Source: Dermatemys mawii (lineage: Eukaryota > Chordata > Testudines > Dermatemydidae). From it: DNA of 64,000 nt. The notes under the pieces were generated by a model. That model ran no database searches. It was not told where the DNA came from and saw only the letters and a program-made list of their open reading frames with translations. Positions 47,253-58,742 of this stretch are shown in pieces. Location of the stretch: positions 19,080,699 through 19,144,698 of the forward strand of contig ML677348.1 of assembly GCA_007922305.1 (NCBI GenBank). The letters run 5' to 3'. Position numbers and translations under genes: made by a program. The stretch's first letter is position 1. Every line of letters begins with the position of its first letter.

Positions 47253-47499
47253 GGAAAAAACCTTTTAGTGGAATGTATGGAAATCAACAATCCTTGATGT
47301 GGAGGTGCTGGAGTGGACCTATCCCAGCCAATGAGAATACAGCGCTATTGTGCTCTTACTGTGCTTCAGAAACTGCTGCACCAGCTCTAGTGACAACACT
47401 AGTAGCTAGATATCAAGGAACATTAGCTCTTAGATGCTACAATCAGGGGGTCTCTACAAGAGCCTGATTCAAAATCCATTCAAGTTAAAGGGGGTTTAT

Positions 47500-48763
47500 T
47501 GTTAGGGACCAGGATGTAGACAGCCTTGCCTCGTGGTCAGAGAAGAAGTCAGGTCTAATGTGGGGGGCAGGTATCCAGATCAGGGAACGAAGTCAAGGGT
47601 CAGCACCAGAGTCAACTGCTGATTACCAGAGCCAGGGAATAAGCCAGAGTCAGAGCCAGGAATCAAAGCAGAGGGTCAGAGTCAGGGTCAGATACCAAAG
47701 GTCAGAAGTTGGAACCCAGGGTCAAGCCCAAGTCAGAAGTTGGAACCAGGGGTCAGAGCCAGGACTGGTAACTGATGGTTGGAAGGGAGCTGTAAGAGCA
47801 GGAACTGGAGGAAAAGCAAGAATCAGGAACCCAGTGGGAACCAGGAGTAAAAGCAGGGGTAAGGCAGAAACCAGGAGCTGAGCAGGAATCAGGAACAGTG
47901 CAGGTGGAAGCGGATTTGGCTGGGGCTTGTCGCTCTCCGGGGTGATAGGGAACCAACCTGCCTCGCTACACACCCTCTCTGCTGCGTTGGGGGAATAATG
48001 AATCTATGGCCCAGGCCTTCAGGCCAGGCTAAGCAACAGCAGCTTAACAGGCCCGGCCCTGGGTCAGGGTGGGGCAGCAAACAGTCAGGAGCTCAGGACA
48101 GGATTGAGCAAACAGTATAGTAACAGGCCCAGGCTCTGAGGCGCTGGAGAGAGGGGGAGACTGCCACCCACCAGTGGGGTGACAGGGGGTACGCAGGGCC
48201 TCCCACTCCACTGTGTCCCAGCCTGGGGCCCTAGCAGCGGCAAAGGACCCGCTGCTGCGCCAGTGGGGATCCTGGCCACAATACACTGACATAGGCTCTG
48301 GCAGTGCTGCAGTGGCCCCCAGGCCACTTCCAGACTCCCCCTCATGTGGTACCTGAGTCGGAGTGGTCTCCTCAGAGGGCTCCAGAACCATGGGTTCCTC
48401 GGGATAGCTCAAGGGGCAGGTTCAGCAACTCTTCTGGGTAACTGGCAAGAAGCAAGCTCAGCACCTCCTCCAGGCCACTGGTGCGCAGTAGACTCGGCAA
48501 CTCCTCTGCGTAGTGGGTGCACGGTAGGCACGGCCAGTCCTCGGGTTCACTACGGGCTGCTTCCCAGTCATGAGCTCTGTCAGCAGCTTCTGACCTCCCT
48601 GGTAGCTGCCTTCCTAGTGAGCTCTGGGGTTGGGCTTTTATACTTCCTGTCCTGCGCTGTGACCTCTGGGGGGCGGGCACAGGACCTTCTAGCTCCACCC
48701 ACTTTAATGTCTTGTGCAGCTCGTCCCTGTCCGTGGTGGTGGGCACCACACCTCCTCACTACA
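47500..48763 (-). mobile_element. Composite LTR-retrotransposon block, minus strand
   Basis: Two minus-strand LTR-like starts occur: TGTAGTGAGGAGG at 48763 and TGTAGCGAGGCAGG at 47970. From the first, a TATA box ('agtataaaagccc', about 48640) follows, as in a U3 promoter. From the second, the segment down to 47500 ends CCTAACA, giving a 471-bp TG...CA unit. Just upstream of 47970 on the minus strand is the purine-rich 'agcagagaggg', a possible polypurine tract. The 47560-47780 part consists of degenerate 'gtcagagccagg' repeats. It may be a single long LTR with an internal motif, or 3' internal sequence plus a 3' LTR. No 5-bp duplication was found and no pol motif is recognisable in the 100-160-codon frames. 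Confidence 0.5.
48413..48560 (-). repeat. Degenerate minisatellite (about 50-bp units)
   Basis: Three to four imperfect units of the type 'ggttcagcaactcttctggg', 'gctcagcacctcctccagg', 'actcggcaactcctctgcg' and 'cacggccagtcctcggg'. On the minus strand they give the repeated peptide pattern EELLNLPL / EEVLSLLL / EELPSLLR. Confidence 0.6.
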
Positions 48764-50904
48764 GCAGGGTGCACAGCAGGTATAAGCAGGGTCCAATGCA
48801 GCATGAGCAGGGAAATCCCCTAGTTACTAAAACAACTTCCTATGCCACCTTTAGGCAGGAATAACAAATCAGTGGAGCAGGGCAATCCTCCAGTCAGGGA
48901 TCCCATGAGTGGTGCCTTGGCTGAGGCTATAATCCTACTAGTTCCTCAGAGCTCAACAGGTTTCAGCAGACATTGGGTGATGGCCAAGATGCAATGAGTG
49001 TCTGGGACCTCACTGGCCTAGGTTTGAGACTTGGGACATCACAGTTATTAACTTCAGAGGACTTTGGATCAGTTCTCATCTGAGCATCAGAGAGACCTAC
49101 ACATAGCGTAGATTAGACAGACACACTAAACACCCACAACAGACTAAGAAAGTGCTTTCATCTCCAGGTACTTTTAACTTTCTAGGAAAAAGTTCGTAGG
49201 CTGAAATAGTCCTAAAGTGAGTTGTGGTTTTTTTGTTTAGTAAAATTCTGTTTGGCCATTTTTAAATGCCCAGGTAGCGGGGAAATGTCTTTTTCATATT
49301 CCACATTGGTACTTCGATAGCTTAAAAATTGTGTCTTTTCTAAAGCTGTAACATGGCATGTACAGAGTTCCAAGTGAGGAATATACAGTTTGCTAAGTTT
49401 GAGAAAATGGTTGAATAAAAAAAAAGCTATCCAAATGAGTGGAAAGAGCATACTTTGCAAGCACTGTAAAGTACAGTACATTGTTTTCCATCCTACTGTA
49501 AAAGTGCACAGCTCCTGCCCTCTTCTCCATGTCTGTGCTGATTCTCTGGCTGACGGTCAACTGCTGTGGTTCCAATGGGCAGGGAAGGTGACAGGATTTG
49601 GCCCATGGAAATCCAGTTTTCAGAAAGAAATGAGAAAAGATGCTAAACAAAATCCCCAGAACTGGACAACCCCTAATTTTGCAGGTATTCAAAACCTGAA
49701 TCGCAATCTAGGTTTTGTAAATAGCCTCTTCTCTATAACTGGCAAAAACAAAACCCTGCATCGTACCACCCCAGCACTTGTTTAAAATCCTGCCTAGAGC
49801 TGTGGGGGCAACAATTTGCCAGCTTGTTACATTTTTTGAGATTTCTAAAAATTTTCCATTCCACATCTGGACAAATCTGAGACTGTTCAAAAAAATATCC
49901 TGAAAAACCAGAGAGAGCTCAGAATGGCCAAGAGCTCAGGTTCAAGTCCCCACTCTGAAAGAGGGTGTTTGTTCGTGTTTCTCTCTCTCTCTCTCTCTCT
50001 CCAGAAAGTCCATCCTGAACTCAAGTAACCCTTCCCAACAAGAATTTCATCACAACCAACCCTGTCCCACAGAAAGTTTCAGTTTCAATGAATCAATATT
50101 TTCTGATGGAAAAGTCATTTCACTGAAAAATACCCAGCCAGCTTTCATCCTGATTTAGATTTTCTGGCTTGAGCCCATTTTAGTAAGAACAAATTTCCCT
50201 TCCTTCTTGATTCTTCCCCAGTCTGGACTGAGCCTCCCACAGTCTTTGTCTAGCAGCACAAAAGTCTCTGCTCAGACAGGACAATACAAACTAATTAAGG
50301 TGTAGATTGGATTATCTCAACTGATTGCACTCAATACACACAACCCAGTGCAATATCCTGGGAGTGTTTACGTCCACTCTACATCTCTAGGTGAATTGGT
50401 GTACAAATTGCCAACTGGCTGCCTAGCAGTTTCCATCAAGTGATGCAGATTCTTTCCCAGCAAAGAAGCTGCCATATGTCATGTAAACACTTTAAAAGTA
50501 AACTGCAAAGCCAAACTGAGTTAGGACATAGATTTCCATGCTGAATGTTCCCACTAAACAAACTGTGGGGGGCTGTCAGAGGCAGAAAAATGTTTTAATT
50601 AAATTTTATACAATTCTTTTGTGACCTCTGGAATTCTTTTGGAAATTCTTGGCTCACTGATGATAGCTCAGAATTCATCATTCTGTGACATCCCAAATAC
50701 CATGGATTGATTCATAGATTGCAACAAGACACACAATGGATAGGCAGTAGTATCTACCCTCTAGTATACAAATCTCTCTGATACAGGAATGGCTCCATTT
50801 AGACAAGATAGAATGAGAGGCTTTGATACTTACACTTATTAAGGAGATTTATAATTTAACAAAGAGGGAATTACATGTCTTTAATTCTTAGGATAATACT
50901 TATG
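48764..50904. other. Unannotated sequence
   Basis: A (TC)n microsatellite is at 49981-50002. A fragment at 50045-50150 ('gaaagtttcagtttcaatg', 'gaaaagtcatttcactgaaa') resembles the flank of the inverted repeat at 18250. The 131-codon frame at 49390-49785 has no recognised domain. Confidence 0.45.
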
Positions 50905-50906
50905 TA

Positions 50907-52044
50907 CTCCTGGGGGAATTCTGTACCACTGTGTATGTGCAGAATTTATGTCCGTCACTGCTTTCTTTGCTTCCATACAGAAAAATGATTTTCTGACAGG
51001 GAAGCGAAAGAAAGCCACAAAAGTGGTCACGCGACCCTCCCCAGCAGTATGTTTCAGATGCCCGGGCAGCCATCAGAGAGGTAAATCCTTGTGGGCAGGG
51101 GGCAGGACTGAGGAAGACCTGGCTGGTGGCACCTACCCTGCGTTGAGCTCAGCTGCTAGTCCCAGCTGGGCTGGGGAGGAGGGGACTTCCTCCTCCCTTG
51201 CCATGTCATACCCAGCCCCAGATTTCTCCCACAGCTGTAGGAAGCTCTGTAACGCCCCCAACCGCCCTCCCACACCCAGTCACCAATGCTTCCTGCATCC
51301 ATCACTCCTCAGCTGTAGAGGGAGGGATCCTTGTACAGGCAGCTACTCCCCGCATCCGCCCAACACCTGCTCCCCCATCTGCCCAACATCAGACCCCCTC
51401 ATAGAGTCTCACTCCCCGCTCCCATCCAGGACCCCCGCTGACAAACCCCACTCACCCTGCACCTGGACCACCCCAATAAGACACTCACACCCGAATTCCC
51501 ACCCTACCAAGCCCCAACCAGCTGCACATGAATCCCTACGCTGCTGAGCCCCATTCCCCCAGCATCTGGACCCCTACAGAGTCCCATTACCATTGCACCT
51601 GGAACCCCCCCACAAGCTCCTGTGTTTCAAGATCTGCCCCGCATCTAGATCCCCCACTGAGCCACCCACACCCAGATTGCCCCACATGGAACCCTCTCAA
51701 TCCACACCTGGATTCCCCCACACTAAGCCCGTCAGCACCTGAATCCTGCCTTGCTGAGCCTGCCTGCCCACACCTGGTGCACCCGGCATGAAGGGACAGG
51801 GTCCTGGGGGTGTTGTTGGGGGTGGCCAGGTCCTTGTGCTGTGTCAGGGTTGGGTGCAGCCTCACCACTGCGTCTGTGTCCTGGGGGGAGCTGCAGAGTG
51901 ATCTCTCACCTCTGTGCAGCCAATGGCCTGTGCTCCCCAATGCCATTCTGGGGCCTCCACATTTATTTGACAAAAAACATTTGCAGAATTTTAAAATATG
52001 GTGTGCAGAATTTTTAATTTTTTGGCACAGAATGTCCCCAGGAG
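50907..52044. mobile_element. 1.1-kb non-autonomous DNA transposon with TA duplications
   Basis: Left end CTCCTGGGGGAATTCTGTAC and right end 'cacagaatgtccccaggag' are inverted repeats, each bordered by TA (50905-50906, 52045-52046), the duplication made by Tc1/mariner-type transposases. The interior 51230-51790 is a C-rich array of degenerate 'cccactgagccccacacc' repeats, which explains long proline/serine/histidine-rich open frames (for example 199 codons at 50948). No transposase was recognised. Confidence 0.7.
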
Positions 52045-52046
52045 TA

Positions 52047-53311
52047 TCTTAAGGGATTGGCCAATGCCTAGGAAATCGCAGATCATTTCTTTGAAAGAAA
52101 TTGGTTAAAAACAAAGGAAGATGTGTGGATCTCCTGACTTCTATGAAACGTAGGGAGAAAGCTAGGAGTAGTCCTAAAAGAGACTGTATTATTATTTAAA
52201 TAATAAAAGCTACCTGGCAGAAAGACTTGCCATCTCCCCAATACTCCTGGCTGGTGTGATGGTGGCCAAAACAATTACTCTCCTGGACCATTAAAGACAG
52301 TAAGACACGATAAATGAATCTAGACAGCTTCAATGGCTCTTCCCAGTTGAGACAGGATTGCCTGACAGACTTTGAAAGGCTCAAAGTGTTGTGCCTACAT
52401 CCTTTTTTGGGTCCCAATGTATTTATTTAAATTTACAAGACACCTTTCTAGGCACCCAGCCAATGACTTAAGCACTGAAAATACTATATTATAGAAAGGT
52501 CTTTCTCATCCCACCCTTACATATAAATAAATACTCACCATCAACTATAGACATGATAGAAGCAGAGAGGTGGTCTGGAGTATTTCCAAGCCCAAGATAT
52601 TAGCTCCAAAAAAGACACCTGAGGACATGAAGCACCATGTGGCCACCAGACTCACAGACAGCCTGAGGCCTCTGAGCAATGCATTCTTTCCTCAAATCTG
52701 CCCCCAAGGGGAAAACAGTGTGAACTAAGGAATCTTAGTAACTTGCAGGATTATGCCCTTTTAAGATCTTCAGTGCAATAGCTCAACCAGACATTAAGCT
52801 GCCCAATAGAAGGAATAGTGTGCCTGTGGAATGAGTGACTAAATATCTGCATGTATTAGTAATTTTGCACTACAAAACTATCCGTGGGAGTGAGCTCTCA
52901 GTTAAATACTCTGTACATAACAAATGGCAGCATTAAGACAAAGGTTGTGAGGAGCATCAATGCAAGTATGTTTGTAACAAAAACAAACATGGACCCTACC
53001 ACAATATTAAAGTCCATGCAGAGACTCTAGTGTGAAACGTCTACAAGAACTTAAGGCTCATTTAAAGGAAATAACTATACTTCAGACCTTCTCTACTTTT
53101 CTCTATCAGACACTACCACATCCCCTACTGAAATCATTTCCTGTTTTATTTTTTCAAATGTTGCTTTAATAAGCTACTGAATGTACTGAAGGTGGGAAGG
53201 AGCTCTCTGTCTAGCACAATACCAGATTGGATGTGGGACACAGTTCACTAGCAGACTGTTCTAAAAGGATTGTGGCAGAGAAAATTTAGCAATGCTGGGT
53301 GGGAGTAATTA
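52047..53311. other. Unannotated sequence
   Basis: No gene or named repeat recognised. Confidence 0.45.
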
Positions 53312-53898
53312 TCCCGCTCCCCTTAGCATGGATGAGACCTAATCTGGAGTACTGTGTCCCATTCTAAGTGCTACGCTTTAAGAAAACGTGGACAAACTCG
53401 AAAGAGTACAGAGGAGAGGAACAAAAATGATAAAAATTTTAGAAAACCTGACCTATGAGGAAAGGTTAAAAAAAAACGGGCATGTTTAGTCTTGAAAACA
53501 GAAGACTGAGGGGGACATGATAACAATCTTCAAATATGTTAAGGGCTGTTATAAAGAGGATAATGATATATTGTTTTCCATGTCCGCTGAAGATAGGACA
53601 AGAAATGATTGGCTTACTATGTGTGCATCAAGGGAGAATTAGGTTACATATTGGGAAAAACTTTCTAACTATAAAGGTAGTTAGAAAGTTTTTCCTAATA
53701 TGTAACCTAATTCTTTCTAACTATAACGGTAGTTAAGGTCTAGAATAGGCCTTGTAGTGGAATCTCTATCACTGGAGGTTTTTCAGAACAGGTTGGACAA
53801 ACATCTGTCAGAGATGGTCTGGTTTACTTGGTCCTGTCTCAGTGCAAGGGCTGGACTAGATGACCTCTCAAGGTCCTTTTCAATCCTTCATTTCTATG
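53312..53898 (+). mobile_element. Old 5'-truncated CR1 LINE
   Basis: Recognisable CR1 ORF2 tail ('gagacctaatctggagtactgtg', 'gacctatgaggaaagg', 'agaagactgagggggacatg' landmarks) and 3' UTR ('gggctggactagatgacctc', 'aggtccttttcaatcc', 'atttctatg'). The frame is broken repeatedly, so this copy is older than that at 34150. It contains the inverted duplication at 53636-53736. Confidence 0.85.
53636..53736. repeat. 35-bp inverted duplication forming a hairpin inside CR1
   Basis: Bases 53636-53670 and 53679-53713 are reverse complements with a single mismatch (34 of 35), separated by 8 nt. A 24-nt segment after the hairpin (53713-53736) repeats 53661-53684 with two changes. CR1 elements normally have this stretch once, so an inverted copy plus a re-copied segment was inserted. 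Confidence 0.93.
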
Positions 53899-56800
53899 CA
53901 GTGGGCCTTTTAAAAAAATAACACGCTGCCAAAATGATATTCTTTTTCAGCTTGAGGAAATAAAGGGCCCAGTCCTACAAGGTGTACAGTGCTGCTGGTG
54001 AGGCAGTAAGGGTTTGAATGAATGCAACGAGATATGGATCAGGCCCAATGTGTCCTCAATCACCATTGACTTCAAAGATTATTGAAGAAAACTAAGACTG
54101 GCACTGAATCAGACCCTACAAAATGCGCCTTTCAGAATTTGCTTGTAAATTCTGTGGGTTTTTTACCCCTTTGCAAGATGCCTGGTGCCCTCAGTGCCCA
54201 TGCACTTAAGGAGAAGTTGAGAGCCCCTCAGCACCTCACAGGAGGTACTCTCCATTTTGCAGCATCAGGGAGACAAGTCCCTAAGCACAGCGAGTCCTCA
54301 TGTATATTGCCACTCTTTGACAGCATTTCAGCTTTGAATTTTTCAAATATGCATTTCAAAGGACAGACATAATCTTATCTTTTTTAATTGCATACCAGAG
54401 AATTCTGCAAAGTATGATACTAATCCTAAAAGCAGATGAGTTTTCTTTTAAAAACGTATATATTGTCACTATTAACTAAGAAAAGTTTGAACTTTTGTTC
54501 TCAATATATAAAAATGCAGTAGGAGTGAAATAAGCAAATTATATGGCTTCTGCTACATTAAAGATAACATATTGTAGTGAAAAGTCGGCTGTGGTGGGAC
54601 AAATGTGTTTATTCAACATTTAGGGAAGACCACAAAACCCACAAATATGACAGGACCATGCTTGGTGATGGTATCTCACTATAGGTTCTTATTTGCAGAA
54701 CTACAACCACAGTAATTGCAAAAAGGATGAAGTCCATAATTACAAATAATGATCATCTGTATTAAGATGCTTACTGCATAGAGGACCAAAGAAGCAGAAA
54801 TCCTGATTTCATTGTTCATTTCTTGACTCAGGAAGGCTCATTTCCTTGAAAATCTTAGGTCTATAAACAAGAGGTGTTCAAACTTTGCAACACCAACTTA
54901 CTGGAAACCAGGGGACCACACCTGATTATATAAAAGTGTGCCTAAATTGTGTAATAAAATACACATAACCATAGTATTTGCTTTTACATGACAGATTAAT
55001 AGAAATTGCTTGTAATTTGAAACCACCACTAATAAAAACTTGCTGTTGTTCAACTTGATCCTTGCATATAAAGGAAAAGAGCAAATGAAAGCCATGTTAT
55101 ATAATGCAGTAAGTTACATTTGGATCACATTTCTTCAAACATGGCAGCGGGGGTTTGAGTTTGTAATTACCAATGAAGGCTCAGAGGCCTGATCCTTCAA
55201 GATGCTGAGAACTCTAAACTCTGAGGCACATGCTACCCCACAGGCCCACCCCTTGTTAGCTGCTACAACATTTATTTGATCAAGTTCAACTTACCTTGCA
55301 GTCTATATTGTTCTATAATTGGCATCTTTTTAATATAGTGCTGTGTGATCGATATAAAGCTATGAATATTACAGTCAATAGCAGACTCCAACTACAACTA
55401 AAATTGTCAACATTTATTTCAGAGCTGCAGTAAATGAGAGGAAAAAACAAAGTGTATGATCATTTTAGCATTAAAAGATCCCAATTAGGCTTTTAAGTTC
55501 TCCATTTCAGCAGCTGCTATTGTTTATCTGGAGAAAGTGTTCTACAAAACAAATTTAACAGTGCACCAGGTTACATTGTCACAGTTACATTTTTCATCAG
55601 AAAAGAAAAGAGTTTATTAAACTTTTAATCAAGGTGTTAAAATGTACTATCCCCTCAGCAATAAAAAAGTGAGCACCAGGGCTAACAGGTAGATACTCAC
55701 CAGCTCGGGGAGGAGAGAGGCATAGAGAAAGACAGGTGAAGTCTATGTAGCCAGTTGCAAAATGGCCACTTTAGGGCTGCTTCTTTTTTTGGCTCTGCCA
55801 AATGCAAAGCGTCATGTCTAGACAGGTGTGCAGGATCTACAGAATATTGTAGAGTGCACAAAAAAATTACAGTGAAACGCAGAAATTATGGGATGCAAAA
55901 ATTTTTTTTAAAGTTTGCATCAAGGCTTTGTTTTTTCCTTGATGTTTAGACAAAGTTTAGAGGATTTTGCTGTCTGTTTCAATGAAACACTTGAAATCTC
56001 CCTCATTCTAATTATCCCCACAACAGCCTAAGTAGCGGTACCATTCCTGCTTCAGCCCCTCTTTGCAAGCTGGACAGGAAGAATATACAGTGATGCCATA
56101 GAACGACAAGGTTTCATTGAACTCTACTGAAAATCTTAGCTGATGCCCACTGTTCAAGTTGCAGTCAATCCACAATAAATAAAGTTTTCCTGGCTTTCAT
56201 TGTTGTGGGGAACATTGTGTTGTGATTGTGCATACATTTCACCCTGGAGCACTTGATCACATATCCATACCTTGGGTGAAACTCTGGCCCTTTGAAATCA
56301 ATGGGAGCTTTGCTGTTGTCTTCACTGAGGCCAGGATTTCACCTGATGGGGACAACTGCTGCCAAACTACCAGTGCCATACTGCCTCCTTAAGCTTCTGA
56401 TACCCTCACTGCCTTTTAAAGTCTCAAGGCATGAGGAATGAATGAGGTGAAGGGAGAGAATCAAGAAGAGAAGAGGCAAAGGGGACCATGAAAATCTGGA
56501 AGGGAAAAGAGGGGGAGAGACATGTAACACAGAAGAGAAAATGGAGGAGTAGTGCAAACCTCTTTTTTTTTTTTTTTTTGGTCCCTTTTTTTCAAAATCT
56601 GCAAAAGCTTTTGGGACCTTGAGTCAGAGGAGAGAAAAGTGGGCGGCTCTGAAGATACGAGTCAAAATGAAATAAATTCACCTACCAAATTCTCAGTCAG
56701 ACTCCCCTTACACCCACTACCAGGAAGTCTGATTAAACAATCTATATTTAAACAACTGAACCAAACTGAAAATACTGTATGGTCTGACTAGTCTATGTGT

Positions 56801-57130
56801 AAACTATGAATTTGCTCTTTCATTTTAATAATTAAGGATGACCTAGCACGACTCACGGAGTGAACATCTTTTATTCATGGAATCAACGGATATCTTCACT
56901 GCCCATATATGTGGAGTATTGCCCCATGATCCACCCAGAGAATCACATTATCCTACCAATCCAAATGAAATTTAATTTCACAAAAGAGTGACAAAATCAT
57001 TCCCTGTTTGTTATTACCCCATACTCCTTGCAAGTGATGTATCATAATCATTCCATGCAGGAAAGAATGTAACAATTTTTAACTATCCATTGGGCAACAT
57101 TTGGTAGATTAACTGTGCAAAAAGACTCAT
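53899..57130. other. Mostly unannotated sequence with repeat fragments
   Basis: Fragments of dispersed repeats occur at 53965-54075 ('aaagggcccagtcctacaag', 'tggatcaggccca', 'ccattgacttcaaag'), 55185-55240 ('gaggcctgatccttcaag') and 56275-56345 ('gggtgaaactctggccc', 'gaaatcaatgggagc'). A 17-base poly(T) run is at 56563-56579. No gene recognised. Confidence 0.45.
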
Positions 57131-58742
57131 AGGCCCAGATCCACAAAGCCACTTTAGAGACCTAGAAAATCACTGTGATCCACAAAGCCTGTGTTAAGTG
57201 CCTAGGCTCCCTATACAATGAATAGAGAGAGAGAGGTGCCTAAGAATGTGATCTACAAATGCCAGCATGTTAGGCAGGGAGCCATCTATCTGGGCAGTGG
57301 GAAAGGCTGAGGAGAGAGACGTGCCATAAGCCCAGCCCCTCTCACTGAGGCAGGCACCTAAGTGAAGGCTGCAGGGAGGTTCCTGTCTCTACTAGCATTT
57401 CACAACCCCTCTCTTGGAGGTAGGCACCTTGGGTAAACTAAGTCATTGCTTGTGAAAATAATTGAGGCAGCTACCTCACTCCATGCATAGCAGATGGAAG
57501 AGGAGGAGGTGCCAATCTGAAAAATTTATCCAAGTGGTTAGATCACTCACCCAAGTTCAATTCCCCACTCTGCCTGAGAGGGAGAAGAGATTTTGAACAG
57601 TGGTCTCCTACATCTCTCAGGAGAGTGTCCTGACCATGGGGCTCTGGGATATTCTGATGTGGGTCTTTCACAATCGCTCCTCTTGAAGCTGTTCTACTTT
57701 GGATAAATACTCAGTGCAAAACTACACTACAAAATTAAGTTGACCTAAGTTACATCAACGTACAGCCACTGTAGTAATTGAATTGGTTTTACACATCCAC
57801 CCTATGCTCCTTATGTCAGCAGTATGAATCTTAACCAGGAGCACTTGCACCAATTTAGCTGCCTGCCTGGGGCATGGTGGGATGGTTTCTGAAAGGCAGC
57901 AACAGTCAACGTAAGCAGTGAAATGACTACACTGACACTATCAACATTGACTTAAGCGCTATGCCTCTCATGGAGGTGGAATTACTAAGTCTGTGTAATG
58001 AGCAAGTTACATTGATGGGAGCTACATTTTAGTGTAGGGTAGACGCTTACAGAGCTAGGGCAATGTAAGCTGCCTTATGTTGAGCTAATTCTGCAGGTAA
58101 CCCAGACCTTCAATAGTCATTGAGCCAGAACAAGAGTGAGAATTACTCTGTAACCTGATAGTTAGAGCACTCATGTGGAAGGCCCAGGGTTCAGTCCCCC
58201 TGTTCCAATCACTTGTTTATTATTTATCCAAAGTGGAACAGTTTCAGTGGGAGAGATTGCAGGATTCCTCATGTCAGAATATCTCACAGCTCAGTGGTTA
58301 GAGCACTCTGAGAGGTATGGGAGACCCCAAGTCAAATCCTGTCTTCCTATCAGGCAGAGAAAGGAATTGAACCTGGGTCTCCCATATCCCAGTTGAGTAC
58401 CCTAAGCACTGGGCTATAAGTTAAGGTGGCTGGCAGAATTTCCTCCTCTGCCCACATTTTGAATGGAATCAGTAGGTGGCCTCCATGCACATCTATTGAA
58501 TCGGGCCACACCAGTGAGTTTGGCATAGAAACATCTATCTTCCCCCACTTCATGGATCAATAGGTGTTTGGACACCTATACACAGAAATTTTGTCACCTA
58601 GTAAATTTTCACCCTGAAAACTTAGGCCCTGAGTGAGTTTAGGTGTATACATGGTTGAACAGCAAAGTAGGGGTTTTATGGATCAAAGTGGTGCCTAAAA
58701 CTGGGACTTAGATGCCTAAGTATCTATGTGGATCTTGGTCTT
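57131..58742. mobile_element. 1.6-kb inverted-repeat DNA element containing tRNA-like modules and a nested MITE
   Basis: Left end 'taggcccagatccacaaag' and the complement of the right end 'aagaccaagatccacatag' match as inverted repeats, with subterminal 'cttagagaccta'/'cttaggcatcta' also matching. Internal A-box-like strings ('agtggttagatcactc' 57533, 'gatagttagagcactc' 58158, 'cagtggttagagcactc' 58291) are each followed by B-box-like strings ('aagttcaattcc', 'gggttcagtcccc', 'aagtcaaatcc'). A MITE (57717-58045) lies inside. No transposase and no certain target duplication were found. Superfamily unknown, possibly hAT-related. Confidence 0.55.
57717..58045 (+). mobile_element. MITE nested in the 57131 element
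   Basis: Same family as 46973-47252: 'actacactacaaaattaag', 'gttacatcaac', 'gcctctcatggaggtgg', ending 'gtgtagggtagac'. Its position inside the larger element shows that it is the younger insertion. Confidence 0.6.

Noticed and set aside
47558..47881. CRISPR-like short repeats 'gtcagagccagg'
   Set aside because: Units are degenerate, spacing is irregular, spacers are not unique, and the context is a vertebrate LTR-like repeat.
48044..48749. Minus-strand frames of 122 and 125 codons
   Set aside because: They lie in the LTR-like block and its minisatellite; no gag, protease, RT or integrase motif could be seen.
49390..49785. 131-codon plus-strand frame overlapped by a minus-strand frame
   Set aside because: No domain similarity recognised; both strands are open by chance.
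50948..51547. 199-codon plus-strand frame
   Set aside because: Lies inside the TA-flanked non-autonomous element and is generated by its C-rich degenerate repeats.
58283..58345. Candidate tRNA gene with A-box-like and B-box-like strings
   Set aside because: No acceptor stem or complete cloverleaf can be drawn; it is part of a repeated module in a DNA element.
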